Part shown: positions 1 to 8,610 of the stretch, piece by piece | Numbering within the stretch: the stretch's first letter is position 1 | Layout of the letters: every line of letters begins with the position of its first letter | Origin: Roseateles violae | GTDB taxonomy: Bacteria; Pseudomonadota; Gammaproteobacteria; Burkholderiales; Burkholderiaceae_C | Reading direction: 5' to 3' | Assembly (NCBI RefSeq): GCF_030410485.1 | Contig: NZ_JAUHHC010000001.1 | Span: 930,001-994,000, forward strand | DNA: 64,000 bases | The notes under the pieces: model-generated | Told to the model about the DNA's origin: nothing | Databases searched by the model: none | The model's input: the letters and a program-made list of their open reading frames with translations, nothing else | Program-made: the position numbers and the translations under genes

Positions 1-939
1 GCCGGTGCCCTGGGCGCGCGCGCCGGCCTGTTCGAGGCCGGCGAGGTGCGCGTGCACCCGACCGGCAAGGTGACCATCTTCACCGGCAGCCATTCGCATG
101 GCCAGGGCCACGAGACCACCTTTGCCCAGCTGGTGGCCGACAAGCTGGGCATCCCGCTGGACGATGTCGACATCCAGCATGGCGACACCGGCAAGGTGCT
201 GTTCGGCATGGGCACCTATGGCAGCCGCTCGCTGGCGGTCGGCGGCACGGCGATCCTGAAGGCGGTCGACAAGGTGATCGCCAAGGGCAAGAAGATCGCC
301 GCCCATCTGCTGGAGGCGGCCGAGGGCGATGTCGAATTCGAGAACGGCCAGTTCAAGATCGCCGGCACCGACAAGGCCGTGCCCTTTGCCTCGGTCTCGC
401 TGACCGCCTATGTGCCCCACAACTACCCGCTGGACAAGCTGGAGCCGGGCCTGAACGAGAACGCCTTCTACGACCCGACGAACTTCACCTATCCGGCCGG
501 CAGCTATGTCTGCGAGGTCGAGGTCGACCCGGCCACCGGCGCGGTGCGCGTGGACCGCTTCAGCGCCGTCGACGACTTCGGCAATATCGTCAATCCGATG
601 ATCGTCGAGGGCCAGGTCCATGGCGGCATCGCCCAGGGCCTGGGCCAGGCGCTGCTGGAGCATGGCATCTACGACGTCGACAGCGGCCAGCTGCTCAGCG
701 GCAGCTATATGGACTATGCGATGCCGCGCGCCGACGACCTGCCCAGCTTCCAGGTGCGCACCGCCAAGGGCACGCCCTGCACGCACAACCCGCTGGGGGT
801 CAAGGGTTGCGGAGAGGCCGGCGCGATCGGCTCGCCGGCGGCGGCGATCAATGCGATCTGCGACGCGCTGGGCGTCAAGGACCTGCCGATGCCGGCGACG
901 CCGCACACCGTGTGGCAGGCGATCCAATCGACACGTTGA
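1..939 (+). CDS. coxL: Molybdopterin-binding (large) subunit of a CoxL/xanthine dehydrogenase-family hydroxylase, 3' part
   Basis: The frame is open from base 1, so the 5' part lies outside the window and 312 codons remain. It is the C-terminal half of a molybdenum hydroxylase large subunit, which binds the molybdopterin cofactor and hydroxylates the substrate. Visible hallmarks are the glycine-rich [13 protein letters not shown] segment and the VKGCGEAG motif, whose Glu (residue 272 of the fragment) matches the catalytic glutamate of the family. The order L-M-D-E-G, with the FAD subunit after the large subunit, is that of form II (S-L-M) clusters. Form I CO dehydrogenases run M-S-L. The diagnostic active-site loop lies upstream of the window, so CO as substrate cannot be claimed; an aldehyde, purine or heterocycle oxidase is equally possible. 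Confidence 0.9.
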   Translation, partial: AGALGARAGLFEAGEVRVHPTGKVTIFTGSHSHGQGHETTFAQLVADKLGIPLDDVDIQHGDTGKVLFGMGTYGSRSLAVGGTAILKAVDKVIAKGKKIAAHLLEAAEGDVEFENGQFKIAGTDKAVPFASVSLTAYVPHNYPLDKLEPGLNENAFYDPTNFTYPAGSYVCEVEVDPATGAVRVDRFSAVDDFGNIVNPMIVEGQVHGGIAQGLGQALLEHGIYDVDSGQLLSGSYMDYAMPRADDLPSFQVRTAKGTPCTHNPLGVKGCGEAGAIGSPAAAINAICDALGVKDLPMPATPHTVWQAIQSTR

Positions 940-953
940 GCGGGGAGACGAGC

Positions 954-1742
954 ATGACATTCGCATACGAACAGGCCGGCTCGCTGGCCGATGCCGCCCG
1001 CGCCGCCGGCGGGCCCGATGCCAAGATCCTGGCCGGGGGGCAGTCCTTGCTGGCCGCCGTCAAGCTGGGCCTGGCCGCGCCCCAGACCCTGGTCGACCTG
1101 GGCGCCCTGGCCGAGCTGAAGGGCATCAAGCTCGAGGGCGACAACGTCGTCATCGGCGCGATGAGCACCCATGCCGAGGTGGCCGCGTCCAGCGTCGTGC
1201 AGCAGGCGATCCCGGCGCTGGCCGATCTGGCCGGCCATATCGGCGACCGCCAGGTGCGCAACCGCGGCACCTTGGGCGGCAGCCTGGCCAACAACGACCC
1301 GGCTGCCTGTTATCCGGCGGCGGTGCTGGGCCTGGGCGCGACCATACGCACCGACCGCCGGGCTATAGACGCCGGCGATTTCTTCCTCGGCCTGTACCAG
1401 ACGGCGCTGCAGGACGGCGAGATCATCACCGCGGTCAGCTTCCCGCGGCCGCAGAAGGCCGGCTGGCAGAAGTTCAAGCAGCCGGCCTCGCGCTTCTCCA
1501 TCGTCGGTGTCTTCGTCGCCCAAACGAGCTCCGGCGTGCGCGTCGCCGTCACCGGCGCCGGGCCCGGCGTGTTCCGCGCGGCGGCGCTGGAGGCGGCGCT
1601 GGCGGCCGATTGGAGCGCGGCCGCGGCGCAGAAGGTGGCGATCTCGGCCGAGGGCCTCAACACCGATCTGCACGGCTCGGCCGAATACCGCGCGGCGCTG
1701 ATCCCGGTGCTGGCCGCGCGCGCGGTGGCGGCGGCGACTTGA
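954..1742 (+). CDS. coxM: FAD-binding (medium) subunit of the molybdenum hydroxylase
   Basis: 262 residues, the usual length for a CoxM/XdhB-type FAD subunit, which passes electrons from the iron-sulfur subunit to the acceptor. The two FAD-pyrophosphate motifs are visible: AGGQSL near residues 27-32 and TLGGS at 106-110 followed by ANNDPAACYPA. The chosen ATG gives a standard N-terminus and lies 14 bases after the coxL stop, behind GGGGAGACGAGC. An upstream in-frame start would run deep into coxL and was not used. The small [2Fe-2S] subunit is not in the window and presumably precedes coxL. The stop overlaps the next gene. Confidence 0.93.
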   Translation: MTFAYEQAGSLADAARAAGGPDAKILAGGQSLLAAVKLGLAAPQTLVDLGALAELKGIKLEGDNVVIGAMSTHAEVAASSVVQQAIPALADLAGHIGDRQVRNRGTLGGSLANNDPAACYPAAVLGLGATIRTDRRAIDAGDFFLGLYQTALQDGEIITAVSFPRPQKAGWQKFKQPASRFSIVGVFVAQTSSGVRVAVTGAGPGVFRAAALEAALAADWSAAAAQKVAISAEGLNTDLHGSAEYRAALIPVLAARAVAAAT

Positions 1743-2638
1743 CGGCCACGCCCGAACCGCAGCCGCTGCCGGCCTCGATCGACGCGATGGCCGCCGGCCT
1801 GCTGGCGCAGGGCTATGTGGCCCAGCGCGAGCTGGCGACGGCGGCCTTTCTGGCGCTGCGCCTGCAGCGCCCGCTGTTCCTCGAGGGCGAGCCGGGCACC
1901 GGCAAGACCGAGATCGCCAAGACGCTGGCCGCGCTGCTGGGCCGGCCGCTGATTCGCCTGCAGTGCTACGAGGGCCTGGACCTGGCCGGCGCGGCCTACG
2001 AGTGGAACTATGCGCGGCAGATGCTGGAGATCAAGCTCGGGCAGCTGGCCGGCGACGATCTGTTCGCGCCGCGCTTTCTGATCCCGCGCGCGCTGTTGCA
2101 GGCGCTGCAGCAGCCGGGCCCGCCGGTGCTCCTGATCGACGAGCTCGATCGCGCCGACGAACCCTTCGAGGCCTATCTGCTGGAGGTGCTCAGCGAGTTC
2201 CAGATCACGATCCCCGAGCTCGGCGTGATCCGGGCCGCCGAGCCACCCATCGTCCTCATCACCTCCAACCGCACGCGCGAGATCCACGACGCGGTCAAGC
2301 GCCGCTGCCTCTACCACTGGGTCGACTTCCCCTCGGCCGCGCGCGAGCTGGAGATCCTGCGCCTGCGCGTGCCCGGCGCGCCCGAGCGGCTTTCACGCCA
2401 GATCGTCGCCTTCATCCAGGGCCTGCGCGCGCTGGACCTGTACAAGCTGCCGGGCGTCGCCGAGACGATCGAATGGTCGCGCGCGCTCCTGGAGCTCAAT
2501 GCGCTGGAGCTCGATCCGGAGACCGTGCAGTCGACGCTGGGCGTGCTCTTGAAGTACCAGGACGATATCGCGCGCGTGCAGGGCTCGGAGGCGGCCCGGC
2601 TGCTGGCGCAGATCCGGGCCGAGCAGGGCCATGGCTGA
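1739..2638 (+). CDS. coxD: MoxR-type AAA+ ATPase, CoxD-like maturation factor
   Basis: 299 residues from a TTG that overlaps the coxM stop (TTGA). The first ATG is at 1787, but starting there would remove the conserved PLPASIDA segment found in CoxD proteins, so the TTG is preferred. Walker A GEPGTGKT is at residues 50-57, Walker B reads LLIDELDR, and a sensor-1-like ITSNRTREIHDA follows. In Oligotropha carboxidovorans CoxD is an AAA+ protein needed to assemble the Cu-S-Mo centre. Whether this one installs copper or only sulfur depends on the hydroxylase type. It is coupled to coxE by an 8-base overlap, and MoxR/VWA pairs typically act together. Confidence 0.88.
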   Translation: MTATPEPQPLPASIDAMAAGLLAQGYVAQRELATAAFLALRLQRPLFLEGEPGTGKTEIAKTLAALLGRPLIRLQCYEGLDLAGAAYEWNYARQMLEIKLGQLAGDDLFAPRFLIPRALLQALQQPGPPVLLIDELDRADEPFEAYLLEVLSEFQITIPELGVIRAAEPPIVLITSNRTREIHDAVKRRCLYHWVDFPSAARELEILRLRVPGAPERLSRQIVAFIQGLRALDLYKLPGVAETIEWSRALLELNALELDPETVQSTLGVLLKYQDDIARVQGSEAARLLAQIRAEQGHG

Positions 2639-3800
2639 GGACCGGCTGGCCGCCAATGTGATGCATTTCGCCCGCGTGCTGCGCGAGGCCGGCATGCCGG
2701 TCGGCACCGACCGGGTGCTGCTGAGCCTGCAGGCGCTGCAGCTGGCCGGCCTGGCCTCGCGGCGCGATTTCCAGGCGACCTTGGCCGCCTGCATGCTCGA
2801 CCGCGCCGAGCACCGGCCGCTGTTCGAGCAGGCCTTCCACATCTTCTGGCGCGACCCGGACCTGCTGGGCCGCGTGATGGCCATGCTGCTGCCCCGGGCC
2901 GAGGGCCGGGTCGGCGCGCCGCCGCCGGAGAACCGGCGCCTGGCCGGGGCGCTGTTTCCCCACGGGCCGGACGCGGTGCGGCCGCCGCCGGCGCCGCAGC
3001 AGCGGCTCGAACTGGACGCAACGCTCAGCTGGAGCGAGCGCGAGCGCCTGTTCCGGCGCGACTTCGAGACCATGACGGCCGAGGAATGGGCGCAGGCCAA
3101 GCAGGTGCTGGCGCGGCTGCGGCCCTTCTTCGACCTGCGGCCGACGCGCCGCCATGAGCGCGCTACGCGCGGCCGCGTCGCCTGGCGCGCCAGCCTGCGC
3201 GCGCAGGGGCGCGGCGAGGCGGCGGCGCTGCGCTTCGAGCGGCCGCGCCGGCGCGTCGCGCCGCTGATCGTGCTGGCCGACATCTCGGGCTCGATGAGCC
3301 GCTATTCGCGCATGCTGCTGCACCTGGCCCATGGCCTGGCGAATCCGGCCGAGCGCCGCCATGCGCCGCGGGTCCACAGCTTCGTCTTCGGCACGCGGCT
3401 GACGCCGATCAGCCGGCTGCTGCGCCAGCGCGATCCGGACCTGGCCGTCGCGGGGGTGTCGCGGCGGGTCGTCGACTGGTCCGGCGGCACCCGGCTGGCG
3501 GCCTGCCTGCACGAGTTCAACCGACACTGGGCGCGCCGCGTGCTGGGCAGCGATGCGACGGTGCTGCTGATCAGCGACGGGCTGGAGCAGGGCGCGGACG
3601 AGGCCGAGCGCCTGGGCTTCGAGGCGCGGCGCCTGCGCCTGGCCTGCCGGCGCCTGATCTGGCTGAACCCGCTGCTGCGCTACCAGGGCTTCGAGGCTAA
3701 GGCGGCCGGCGTGCGCGCCCTGCTGCCCGAGGTCAGCCTGCACCTGCCGGCGCACAATCTGGCCAGCCTCGAACATCTGAGCGAACTGCTATGCAACTGA
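2631..3800 (+). CDS. coxE: VWA-domain protein, CoxE-like
   Basis: 389 residues. The C-terminal half is a von Willebrand A domain with a MIDAS-type DISGSMS motif starting at residue 217, followed by WSGGTRLA and VLLISDGLEQG. The N-terminal half is the helical region typical of CoxE proteins. These proteins work with the MoxR ATPase in maturing the molybdenum hydroxylase. The gene starts inside the last codons of coxD and its own last codons overlap coxG by 10 bases, so coxL to coxG are almost certainly one transcript with translational coupling. Confidence 0.9.
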   Translation: MAEDRLAANVMHFARVLREAGMPVGTDRVLLSLQALQLAGLASRRDFQATLAACMLDRAEHRPLFEQAFHIFWRDPDLLGRVMAMLLPRAEGRVGAPPPENRRLAGALFPHGPDAVRPPPAPQQRLELDATLSWSERERLFRRDFETMTAEEWAQAKQVLARLRPFFDLRPTRRHERATRGRVAWRASLRAQGRGEAAALRFERPRRRVAPLIVLADISGSMSRYSRMLLHLAHGLANPAERRHAPRVHSFVFGTRLTPISRLLRQRDPDLAVAGVSRRVVDWSGGTRLAACLHEFNRHWARRVLGSDATVLLISDGLEQGADEAERLGFEARRLRLACRRLIWLNPLLRYQGFEAKAAGVRALLPEVSLHLPAHNLASLEHLSELLCN

Positions 3801-4345
3801 ACGGCCAGCAAACCCTGCCCGTCTCCCAGGCCCAGGCCTGGGCGGCGCTGAACGATATCGAGATGCTGAAGGCCTCGATCGCCGGCTGCGAATCGCTGGT
3901 CGCCAGCGGCGAGAACGAGTACGAGGCGCTGCTGGCCGTCTCGATCGGCCCGGTCAAGGCGCGGTTCAAGGGCAAGCTGAAGCTGTCGGACCTGCGGCCG
4001 CCCAGCGGCTACCAGCTGGCCTTCGAGGGCAGCGGCGGCGCGGCCGGCCATGGCAAGGGCTCGGCCCAGGTTCGCCTGGAGACCCTGGGCCCGGCGCAGA
4101 CGCTCTTGCACTACACGGTGGTCGCCAGCGTCGGCGGCAAGATCGCCCAGCTCGGCTCGCGCCTGGTGGACATGGCCGCGCAGAAGATGGCCAATGACTT
4201 CTTCGCCAGCTTCACCGAGGCGCTGCGCCAGCGCCATGCGGCGCCGGCACCGGCCGAGCCGCCGCCGGAGAAGAAGCCGCTGGGCCGGCGTTTTCTGGAC
4301 TGGTATCTGGGCTGGCTGGGCCGGATCTTCAAGAGCGCGCCTTGA
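3791..4345 (+). CDS. coxG: CoxG-like SRPBCC membrane-anchoring protein
   Basis: 184 residues, the length of CoxG (carbon monoxide dehydrogenase subunit G) proteins. Residues 1-145 have the SRPBCC/START-like pattern, with an opening NGQQTLPVSQAQAWAALND and the KARFKGKLKLSDL strand. A proline/lysine linker is followed by a C-terminal stretch rich in Trp, Leu and Arg (LDWYLGWLGRIF) that could sit on the membrane. CoxG is reported to recruit CO dehydrogenase to the cytoplasmic membrane. It is the last gene of the operon, with 133 bases before the next gene. Confidence 0.88.
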   Translation: MQLNGQQTLPVSQAQAWAALNDIEMLKASIAGCESLVASGENEYEALLAVSIGPVKARFKGKLKLSDLRPPSGYQLAFEGSGGAAGHGKGSAQVRLETLGPAQTLLHYTVVASVGGKIAQLGSRLVDMAAQKMANDFFASFTEALRQRHAAPAPAEPPPEKKPLGRRFLDWYLGWLGRIFKSAP

Positions 4346-4478
4346 GCCGGCGCGAGACCGGGCCGATGACCGGCAGGCCTGGCTGACGCGGCGGCCATGG
4401 TCATCGAATCGACACAAACGCTAAAATCCGCTCCTTCGGGCCTTTGCTGCCCCCGCCGGCTCCCCGCCGGCCCCGCCG

Positions 4479-5552
4479 ATGAAACCGAATTCCCGACTGC
4501 TGCATATCGATGCGCTGAAGGCGCTGGCGGCCCAGGCCATCGTGCTGCATCACCTGGCCGCCTACGGCCCGATCGCCGAAACCGTCCAGACCCTGTGGCC
4601 GCTGCTGATCGCCGCGCTGTTCGACTACGGCCGCATGGCGGTGCAGATCTTCCTGGTGCTGGGCGGCTTCCTGAGCGCGCGCGCGCTGGCGCCGCAGGGC
4701 CGGCCGCTGCAGGAGGCGGCGTTGCCGCTCTTGCTGCGGCGCTGGCTGCGTCTGGCACTGCCCTTCATGGCCGCGGTGGGCCTGACCCTGCTGTGCTCGG
4801 CCCTGGTGGAACGCTGGCTGCCCGAACTGGTGCCGGCCTCGGTCAGCCTGCCGCAACTGCTCTCGCATGCGTTGCTGCTGCACGGCGTGCTGGGCTACGA
4901 GGCGCTGACCGTCGGCGCCTGGTATGTGGCCATCGATCTGCAGCTGTTCGCGCTGCTGGTCGGCCTGCTGTGGATCGCGCGGCGCGGCCCGCGCGCGCTG
5001 GCGCCGCTGCTGGTGCTGGTGCTGGCGGTGGCCTCGCTGTGGGTGTTCAACCTCGATGCCGAGCTGGACAACTACGCCCCCTATTTCTTTGGCGCCTACG
5101 GCCTCGGTGCGCTGGTGCACTGGCTGAACCTGGGCACGCGCCGACGCTGGGGCTGGGGCCTGCTGCTGGTCGCCCTGGTGCTGGGCGCGCTGGTCTACGA
5201 ATTCCGCGGCCGCATCCTGCTGGCGGCGGCGACGGCGCTGCTGCTGGCCTGGCTGCAGCGCCGCCATCAGCAGGGTCAACCCCTGCTGCTGCCGGAGCGT
5301 CTGGCCGAGCTGGTCGCGCAGGCGGGCACGCATTCCTATGCGCTCTTCCTCGTGCATTTCCCGATCTGCCTGCTGGTCAATGCGCTGTTCGAGCGCAAGG
5401 GCGATGCCGACAGCGCGCCGCTGGCCGTCGCCGCGATGGCACTGGCCTGGGCGCTGAGCAATCTGGCCTCGCTGCCCTTCTACCGCTGGATCGAGGCGCC
5501 GGCCGGCCGGCTGCGCTTCTTCCGCAAGCGCGTGTCGACGGCCTCGGCCTGA
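4479..5552 (+). CDS. Acyltransferase family 3 membrane protein (OafA/YrhL-like)
   Basis: 357 residues with about ten hydrophobic segments and the usual opening of acyltransferase-3 proteins, RLLHIDALKALAAQAIVLHHLA, in which the His of LHHL is the proposed catalytic residue. The conserved phenylalanine- and glycine-rich MAVQIFLVLGGFL follows. Such enzymes transfer acetyl or succinyl groups to surface polysaccharides, lipids or small molecules. No polysaccharide genes flank it, so the acceptor is unknown. The preceding 133 bases contain a TAAAAT (4430-4435) that could be a -10 element. The ATG follows a GC-rich leader without a clear Shine-Dalgarno. Confidence 0.82.
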   Translation: MKPNSRLLHIDALKALAAQAIVLHHLAAYGPIAETVQTLWPLLIAALFDYGRMAVQIFLVLGGFLSARALAPQGRPLQEAALPLLLRRWLRLALPFMAAVGLTLLCSALVERWLPELVPASVSLPQLLSHALLLHGVLGYEALTVGAWYVAIDLQLFALLVGLLWIARRGPRALAPLLVLVLAVASLWVFNLDAELDNYAPYFFGAYGLGALVHWLNLGTRRRWGWGLLLVALVLGALVYEFRGRILLAAATALLLAWLQRRHQQGQPLLLPERLAELVAQAGTHSYALFLVHFPICLLVNALFERKGDADSAPLAVAAMALAWALSNLASLPFYRWIEAPAGRLRFFRKRVSTASA

Positions 5553-5575
5553 GCGCCGTGAGCGCCTAACGGGGC

Positions 5576-6499
5576 CTAACGGCCCAGCGCCCGCAGCGCC
5601 TCGTCGATCTTGCGCAGGGCCAGCGCGAAGGCCTGCAGCGCCGCCTGATCGGCCGGTTCCGGCTCTTCGCCGGACGGCGGCAGCGCTGCCTTGCCGCCGG
5701 CGCGCCGGGCCAGCTCGGCCGCCCGCCCGCAGTGCAGGGCGGCCTGCGCCGGCCCCATCGATTCGAGCAGCTCCCGATGCGCCAGCGCCGCGCTCAGCGC
5801 GCCGGCGCAGGCCAGCGCGGCCATGCGGGCGGTGTTGCGCAGTGCGCCGGGGTCGCCGCCGATCTCCTTGTCGGCGTCGCGCACGACCTTCTCCAGATCG
5901 GCCAGCGCCTCGATGACGGCCAGGTAGTCGTCCTCATCCGGCGGCGGCGCGGACCGGACCAGCGCCGTCAGCAGGCGTTCGACGGCGGCCAGCGCACGCT
6001 CGAGGCTGCGCGCCAGCGCGGCCTGGCCGCCGACCGGCAGCAGCAGATAGCTGACCGCCAGGCCGGCGGCGATGCCGATCAGCGTGTTGAGCGCGCGCAT
6101 CGCCAGATAGTCCAGCGCATCGCCGCGATGCGTCAGCACCGTCACCGCCGCCAGCGAGGCGCCGACGCGCACGGCCGGGATGCCCCAGCTCATGCCCATG
6201 CACAGATAGGCGACCGTGCCGATGCTCAGCGCCACCGACAGCGCCGGCGGCACGCCCAGATGGCTGAACAGCACGCCGATCAGCATGCCGGCCAGGCTGC
6301 CGCGCACGCGGTTGGCCGCGCCGCCGGTGTCCTCGCCGCGGCTGGGGCCGACGATCAGCGCGGCGCTGAAGGCGGCGTAGACCGCGTACCAGGCCTCGCC
6401 CACGGCCAGCAGATAGCCCAGCAGCGTCGCCGCGGCGACCTTGGCGCAGTACAGCAGCGCGCTGTCGCGCGGCCATTTCCAGCCTAGCCGGCGCGGCAT
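5576..6499 (-). CDS. FUSC-type integral membrane protein (aromatic acid exporter-like)
   Basis: 307 residues. The first 160 or so hold five or six membrane segments typical of the FUSC/YccS/AaeB-like group (KVAAATLLGYLLAVGEAW, then AFSAALIVGPSRGEDTGGAA with the conserved GPSRGED-like loop). The rest is a helical cytoplasmic region ending in KIDEALRALG. Proteins of this group are half-size relatives of p-hydroxybenzoate efflux pumps; the substrate here is unknown. It lies 7 bases downstream of the WYL regulator stop on the same strand, so the two are probably co-transcribed, and the regulator may control it. Confidence 0.75.
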   Translation of the reverse strand: MPRRLGWKWPRDSALLYCAKVAAATLLGYLLAVGEAWYAVYAAFSAALIVGPSRGEDTGGAANRVRGSLAGMLIGVLFSHLGVPPALSVALSIGTVAYLCMGMSWGIPAVRVGASLAAVTVLTHRGDALDYLAMRALNTLIGIAAGLAVSYLLLPVGGQAALARSLERALAAVERLLTALVRSAPPPDEDDYLAVIEALADLEKVVRDADKEIGGDPGALRNTARMAALACAGALSAALAHRELLESMGPAQAALHCGRAAELARRAGGKAALPPSGEEPEPADQAALQAFALALRKIDEALRALGR

Positions 6500-6506
6500 C
6501 GGCGCC

Positions 6507-7202
6507 TCAATTCGACGCGGCCTCGCGCTCGGCCATCGCGCGGTTCATATCGGCCAGGGTCTTGCCGGGCTCGTCGCGGAAGCGCTCGTCCAGCAGCGCC
6601 AGCGCCTGGATACGGTCGACGCGGAAGCTGCGAAAGTCGCTGCGCAGCTCGCACCAGGCGGCCATGGTCCAGACCGGGCCCCAGAAGAAGCAGGCCAGCG
6701 GACGCACCACGCGCTCGGTCGGCACCTCGTTCAGGTCCAGATACTGCAGGCGCAGCTTGTGGCGGCTCTCGGTCGCCTCGCGCAGCTGCACCATGCGCTC
6801 GCTCATCTGCGGCGTCATGCCGCCCAGCGGCGCATAGATCGGCAGGCTCTCGGCGGCGGCGCGCGCGGCCGGCGGCAGCACGGCCAGGATCTTGGACAGC
6901 GCGCCCTCGGCCTGCGCGCCCAGCGCCCGGTCCAGCTGCGGCTGGGCCAGCCGCACCGCGGCGACCAGGGCCTGGGCCTCGTCCTTGGTGAACATCAGCG
7001 GCGGCAGGTCAAAGCCGGCCCGCATCCGGTAGCCGACGCCGGCCTCGCCCTCGATCGGCACGCCCTGCTGCTGCAGCGCCGCCACATCGCGATAGACGGT
7101 GCGCGCCGACACCTCCAGGCGCTGGGCCAGGAACTCGGCGGTGGACAGACGGCGTCCACGGATCAACTGGACGAGCTGGAACAGGCGGTCGGCGCGGCGC
7201 AT
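6507..7202 (-). CDS. WYL-domain transcriptional regulator (YafY family)
   Basis: 231 residues from the ATG at 7202; a longer frame runs upstream over the divergent gene and is not supported. Residues 1-65 form a DeoR/YafY winged helix-turn-helix (RRADRLFQLVQLIRG, STAEFLAQRLEVSARTVYRDVAAL). The C-terminal half is a WYL-type ligand domain ending with the characteristic FRSFRVDRIQAL. The start is 49 bases from that of the divergent NADH dehydrogenase gene, so both promoters must lie in or around that short spacer. Regulation of the neighbours is likely but not shown. Confidence 0.87.
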   Translation of the reverse strand: MRRADRLFQLVQLIRGRRLSTAEFLAQRLEVSARTVYRDVAALQQQGVPIEGEAGVGYRMRAGFDLPPLMFTKDEAQALVAAVRLAQPQLDRALGAQAEGALSKILAVLPPAARAAAESLPIYAPLGGMTPQMSERMVQLREATESRHKLRLQYLDLNEVPTERVVRPLACFFWGPVWTMAAWCELRSDFRSFRVDRIQALALLDERFRDEPGKTLADMNRAMAEREAASN

Positions 7203-7251
7203 GGCTGAGCATTGTGCGGCAGCGCGCGCGGGGCTCGGCCACAATGGTCCG

Positions 7252-8610
7252 ATGCAAACCGCCAGCGATCTTCCCCATGTCCTGATCATCGGTTGCGGCT
7301 TCGGCGGCCTGGAGGCCGCCCGCAGCCTGGCCCGCGCCCCGGTCCGCATCACCCTGATCGACCGCAGCAACCACCATCTGTTCCAGCCGCTGCTCTACCA
7401 GGTCGCCACCGCCGGCCTGTCGGCGCCCTCGATCGCCGCGCCGATCCGGCACATGCTGCGCAAGCAGCGCAATGTCACCGTGCTGATGGCCGAGGTCGAG
7501 CGCATCGACAAGGCGGCGCGCTGCGTGCGCCTGGCGGACGGCCAGGCACTGCACTACGACCAGCTGATCGTGGCCACCGGCGCCACGCACAGCTATTTCG
7601 GCCGCGAGGACTGGGCCGAGCATGCGCCGGGGCTGAAGACCCTGGCCGACGCGTTCAAGCTGCGCGCCAAGGTGCTGCTGGCCTTCGAGCAGGCGGAGCT
7701 GCTGCAGCGCGAGGAGGAGCGCCGGCCCTGGCTGAACTTCGTCGTCATCGGAGCCGGCCCGACCGGTGTCGAGATGGCGGGCACCTTGGCCGAGATCGCC
7801 CGCCACACTCTGAAGAACGAGTTCCGCCGCATCGACCCGAGCCGCGCCCAGGTGCTGCTGCTGGAGGGCTCGGCGCGGGTGCTGCAGGCCTTCAAGCCCG
7901 AGCTCTCGGCCCGGGCCCAGGCGCAGCTGGAGGGCCTGGGCGTGCAGGTGCGCTGCGAGGCGCGCGTGGTCGCGATCGATGCCGAGGGGGTGGAGCTGGA
8001 GAACACCGACGGCCGGCGCGAGCGCATTGCCGCGCGCACCGTGGTCTGGGCCGCCGGCGTCGCCGCCTCGCCGCTGGGCCGCACGCTGGAGGTGCCGCTC
8101 GATCGCGCCGGCCGCGTGATCGTCGATGGCCGGCTTAACGTGCCCGGCCATGCGGAGATCTTCGTCGTCGGCGATCTGGCCGCGGCGCAAAGCCTGGAGC
8201 CCGACGGCAGCAGCCGCCCGGTGCCCGGCGTGAGCCCCGGCGCCAAGCAGATGGGCCGGCACGCGGCGCGAACCCTCGTCGCCCGCCTGGCCGGCCGGCC
8301 CGAGCCGGCGCCGTTCCGCTACATCGACTATGGCGCGCTGGCGACCATAGGCCGCAAGGCCGCGGTTGCCGATGTGGGGCGCCTGCGCTTCAGCGGCTAC
8401 TTCGCCTGGCTGTTCTGGCTCTTCGTCCACATCTACTTCCTGATCGGCTTCCGCAACCGCCTGGTCGTGCTGATGGACTGGGCCTGGGCCTACTGGAGCT
8501 TCCAGCGCTATGCGCGCGTGGTGTCGGAGCCGGCGCCCCAGATCGCCGCCTCGGTCCAGCCCAGCGCCGCGAAGTCGGCCGCCCGCAGCGAGGCCTCGCC
8601 GGCGCAGTAG
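7252..8610 (+). CDS. ndh: Type II NADH dehydrogenase (NAD(P)/FAD-dependent oxidoreductase)
   Basis: 452 residues. Two Rossmann folds are visible: an FAD site at the N-terminus (IIGCGFGGLEAARSL) and an NADH site near residue 165 (VIGAGPTGVEMAGTLAEIA). The VVGDLAAA motif and the amphipathic C-terminus (WLFWLFVHIYFLIGFRNRL, then DWAWAYWSFQRYAR) are those of NDH-2, a non-proton-pumping, membrane-bound NADH:quinone oxidoreductase. The last 35 or so residues (after FQRYARVV) are a low-complexity Ala/Ser/Pro tail. This tail overlaps, on the opposite strand, the 3' end of the DinB gene by 103 bases. Confidence 0.92.
   Translation: MQTASDLPHVLIIGCGFGGLEAARSLARAPVRITLIDRSNHHLFQPLLYQVATAGLSAPSIAAPIRHMLRKQRNVTVLMAEVERIDKAARCVRLADGQALHYDQLIVATGATHSYFGREDWAEHAPGLKTLADAFKLRAKVLLAFEQAELLQREEERRPWLNFVVIGAGPTGVEMAGTLAEIARHTLKNEFRRIDPSRAQVLLLEGSARVLQAFKPELSARAQAQLEGLGVQVRCEARVVAIDAEGVELENTDGRRERIAARTVVWAAGVAASPLGRTLEVPLDRAGRVIVDGRLNVPGHAEIFVVGDLAAAQSLEPDGSSRPVPGVSPGAKQMGRHAARTLVARLAGRPEPAPFRYIDYGALATIGRKAAVADVGRLRFSGYFAWLFWLFVHIYFLIGFRNRLVVLMDWAWAYWSFQRYARVVSEPAPQIAASVQPSAAKSAARSEASPAQ

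Noticed and set aside
1-4345. Naming the enzyme an aerobic CO dehydrogenase
   Set aside because: The diagnostic active-site loop is outside the window and the gene order fits form II.
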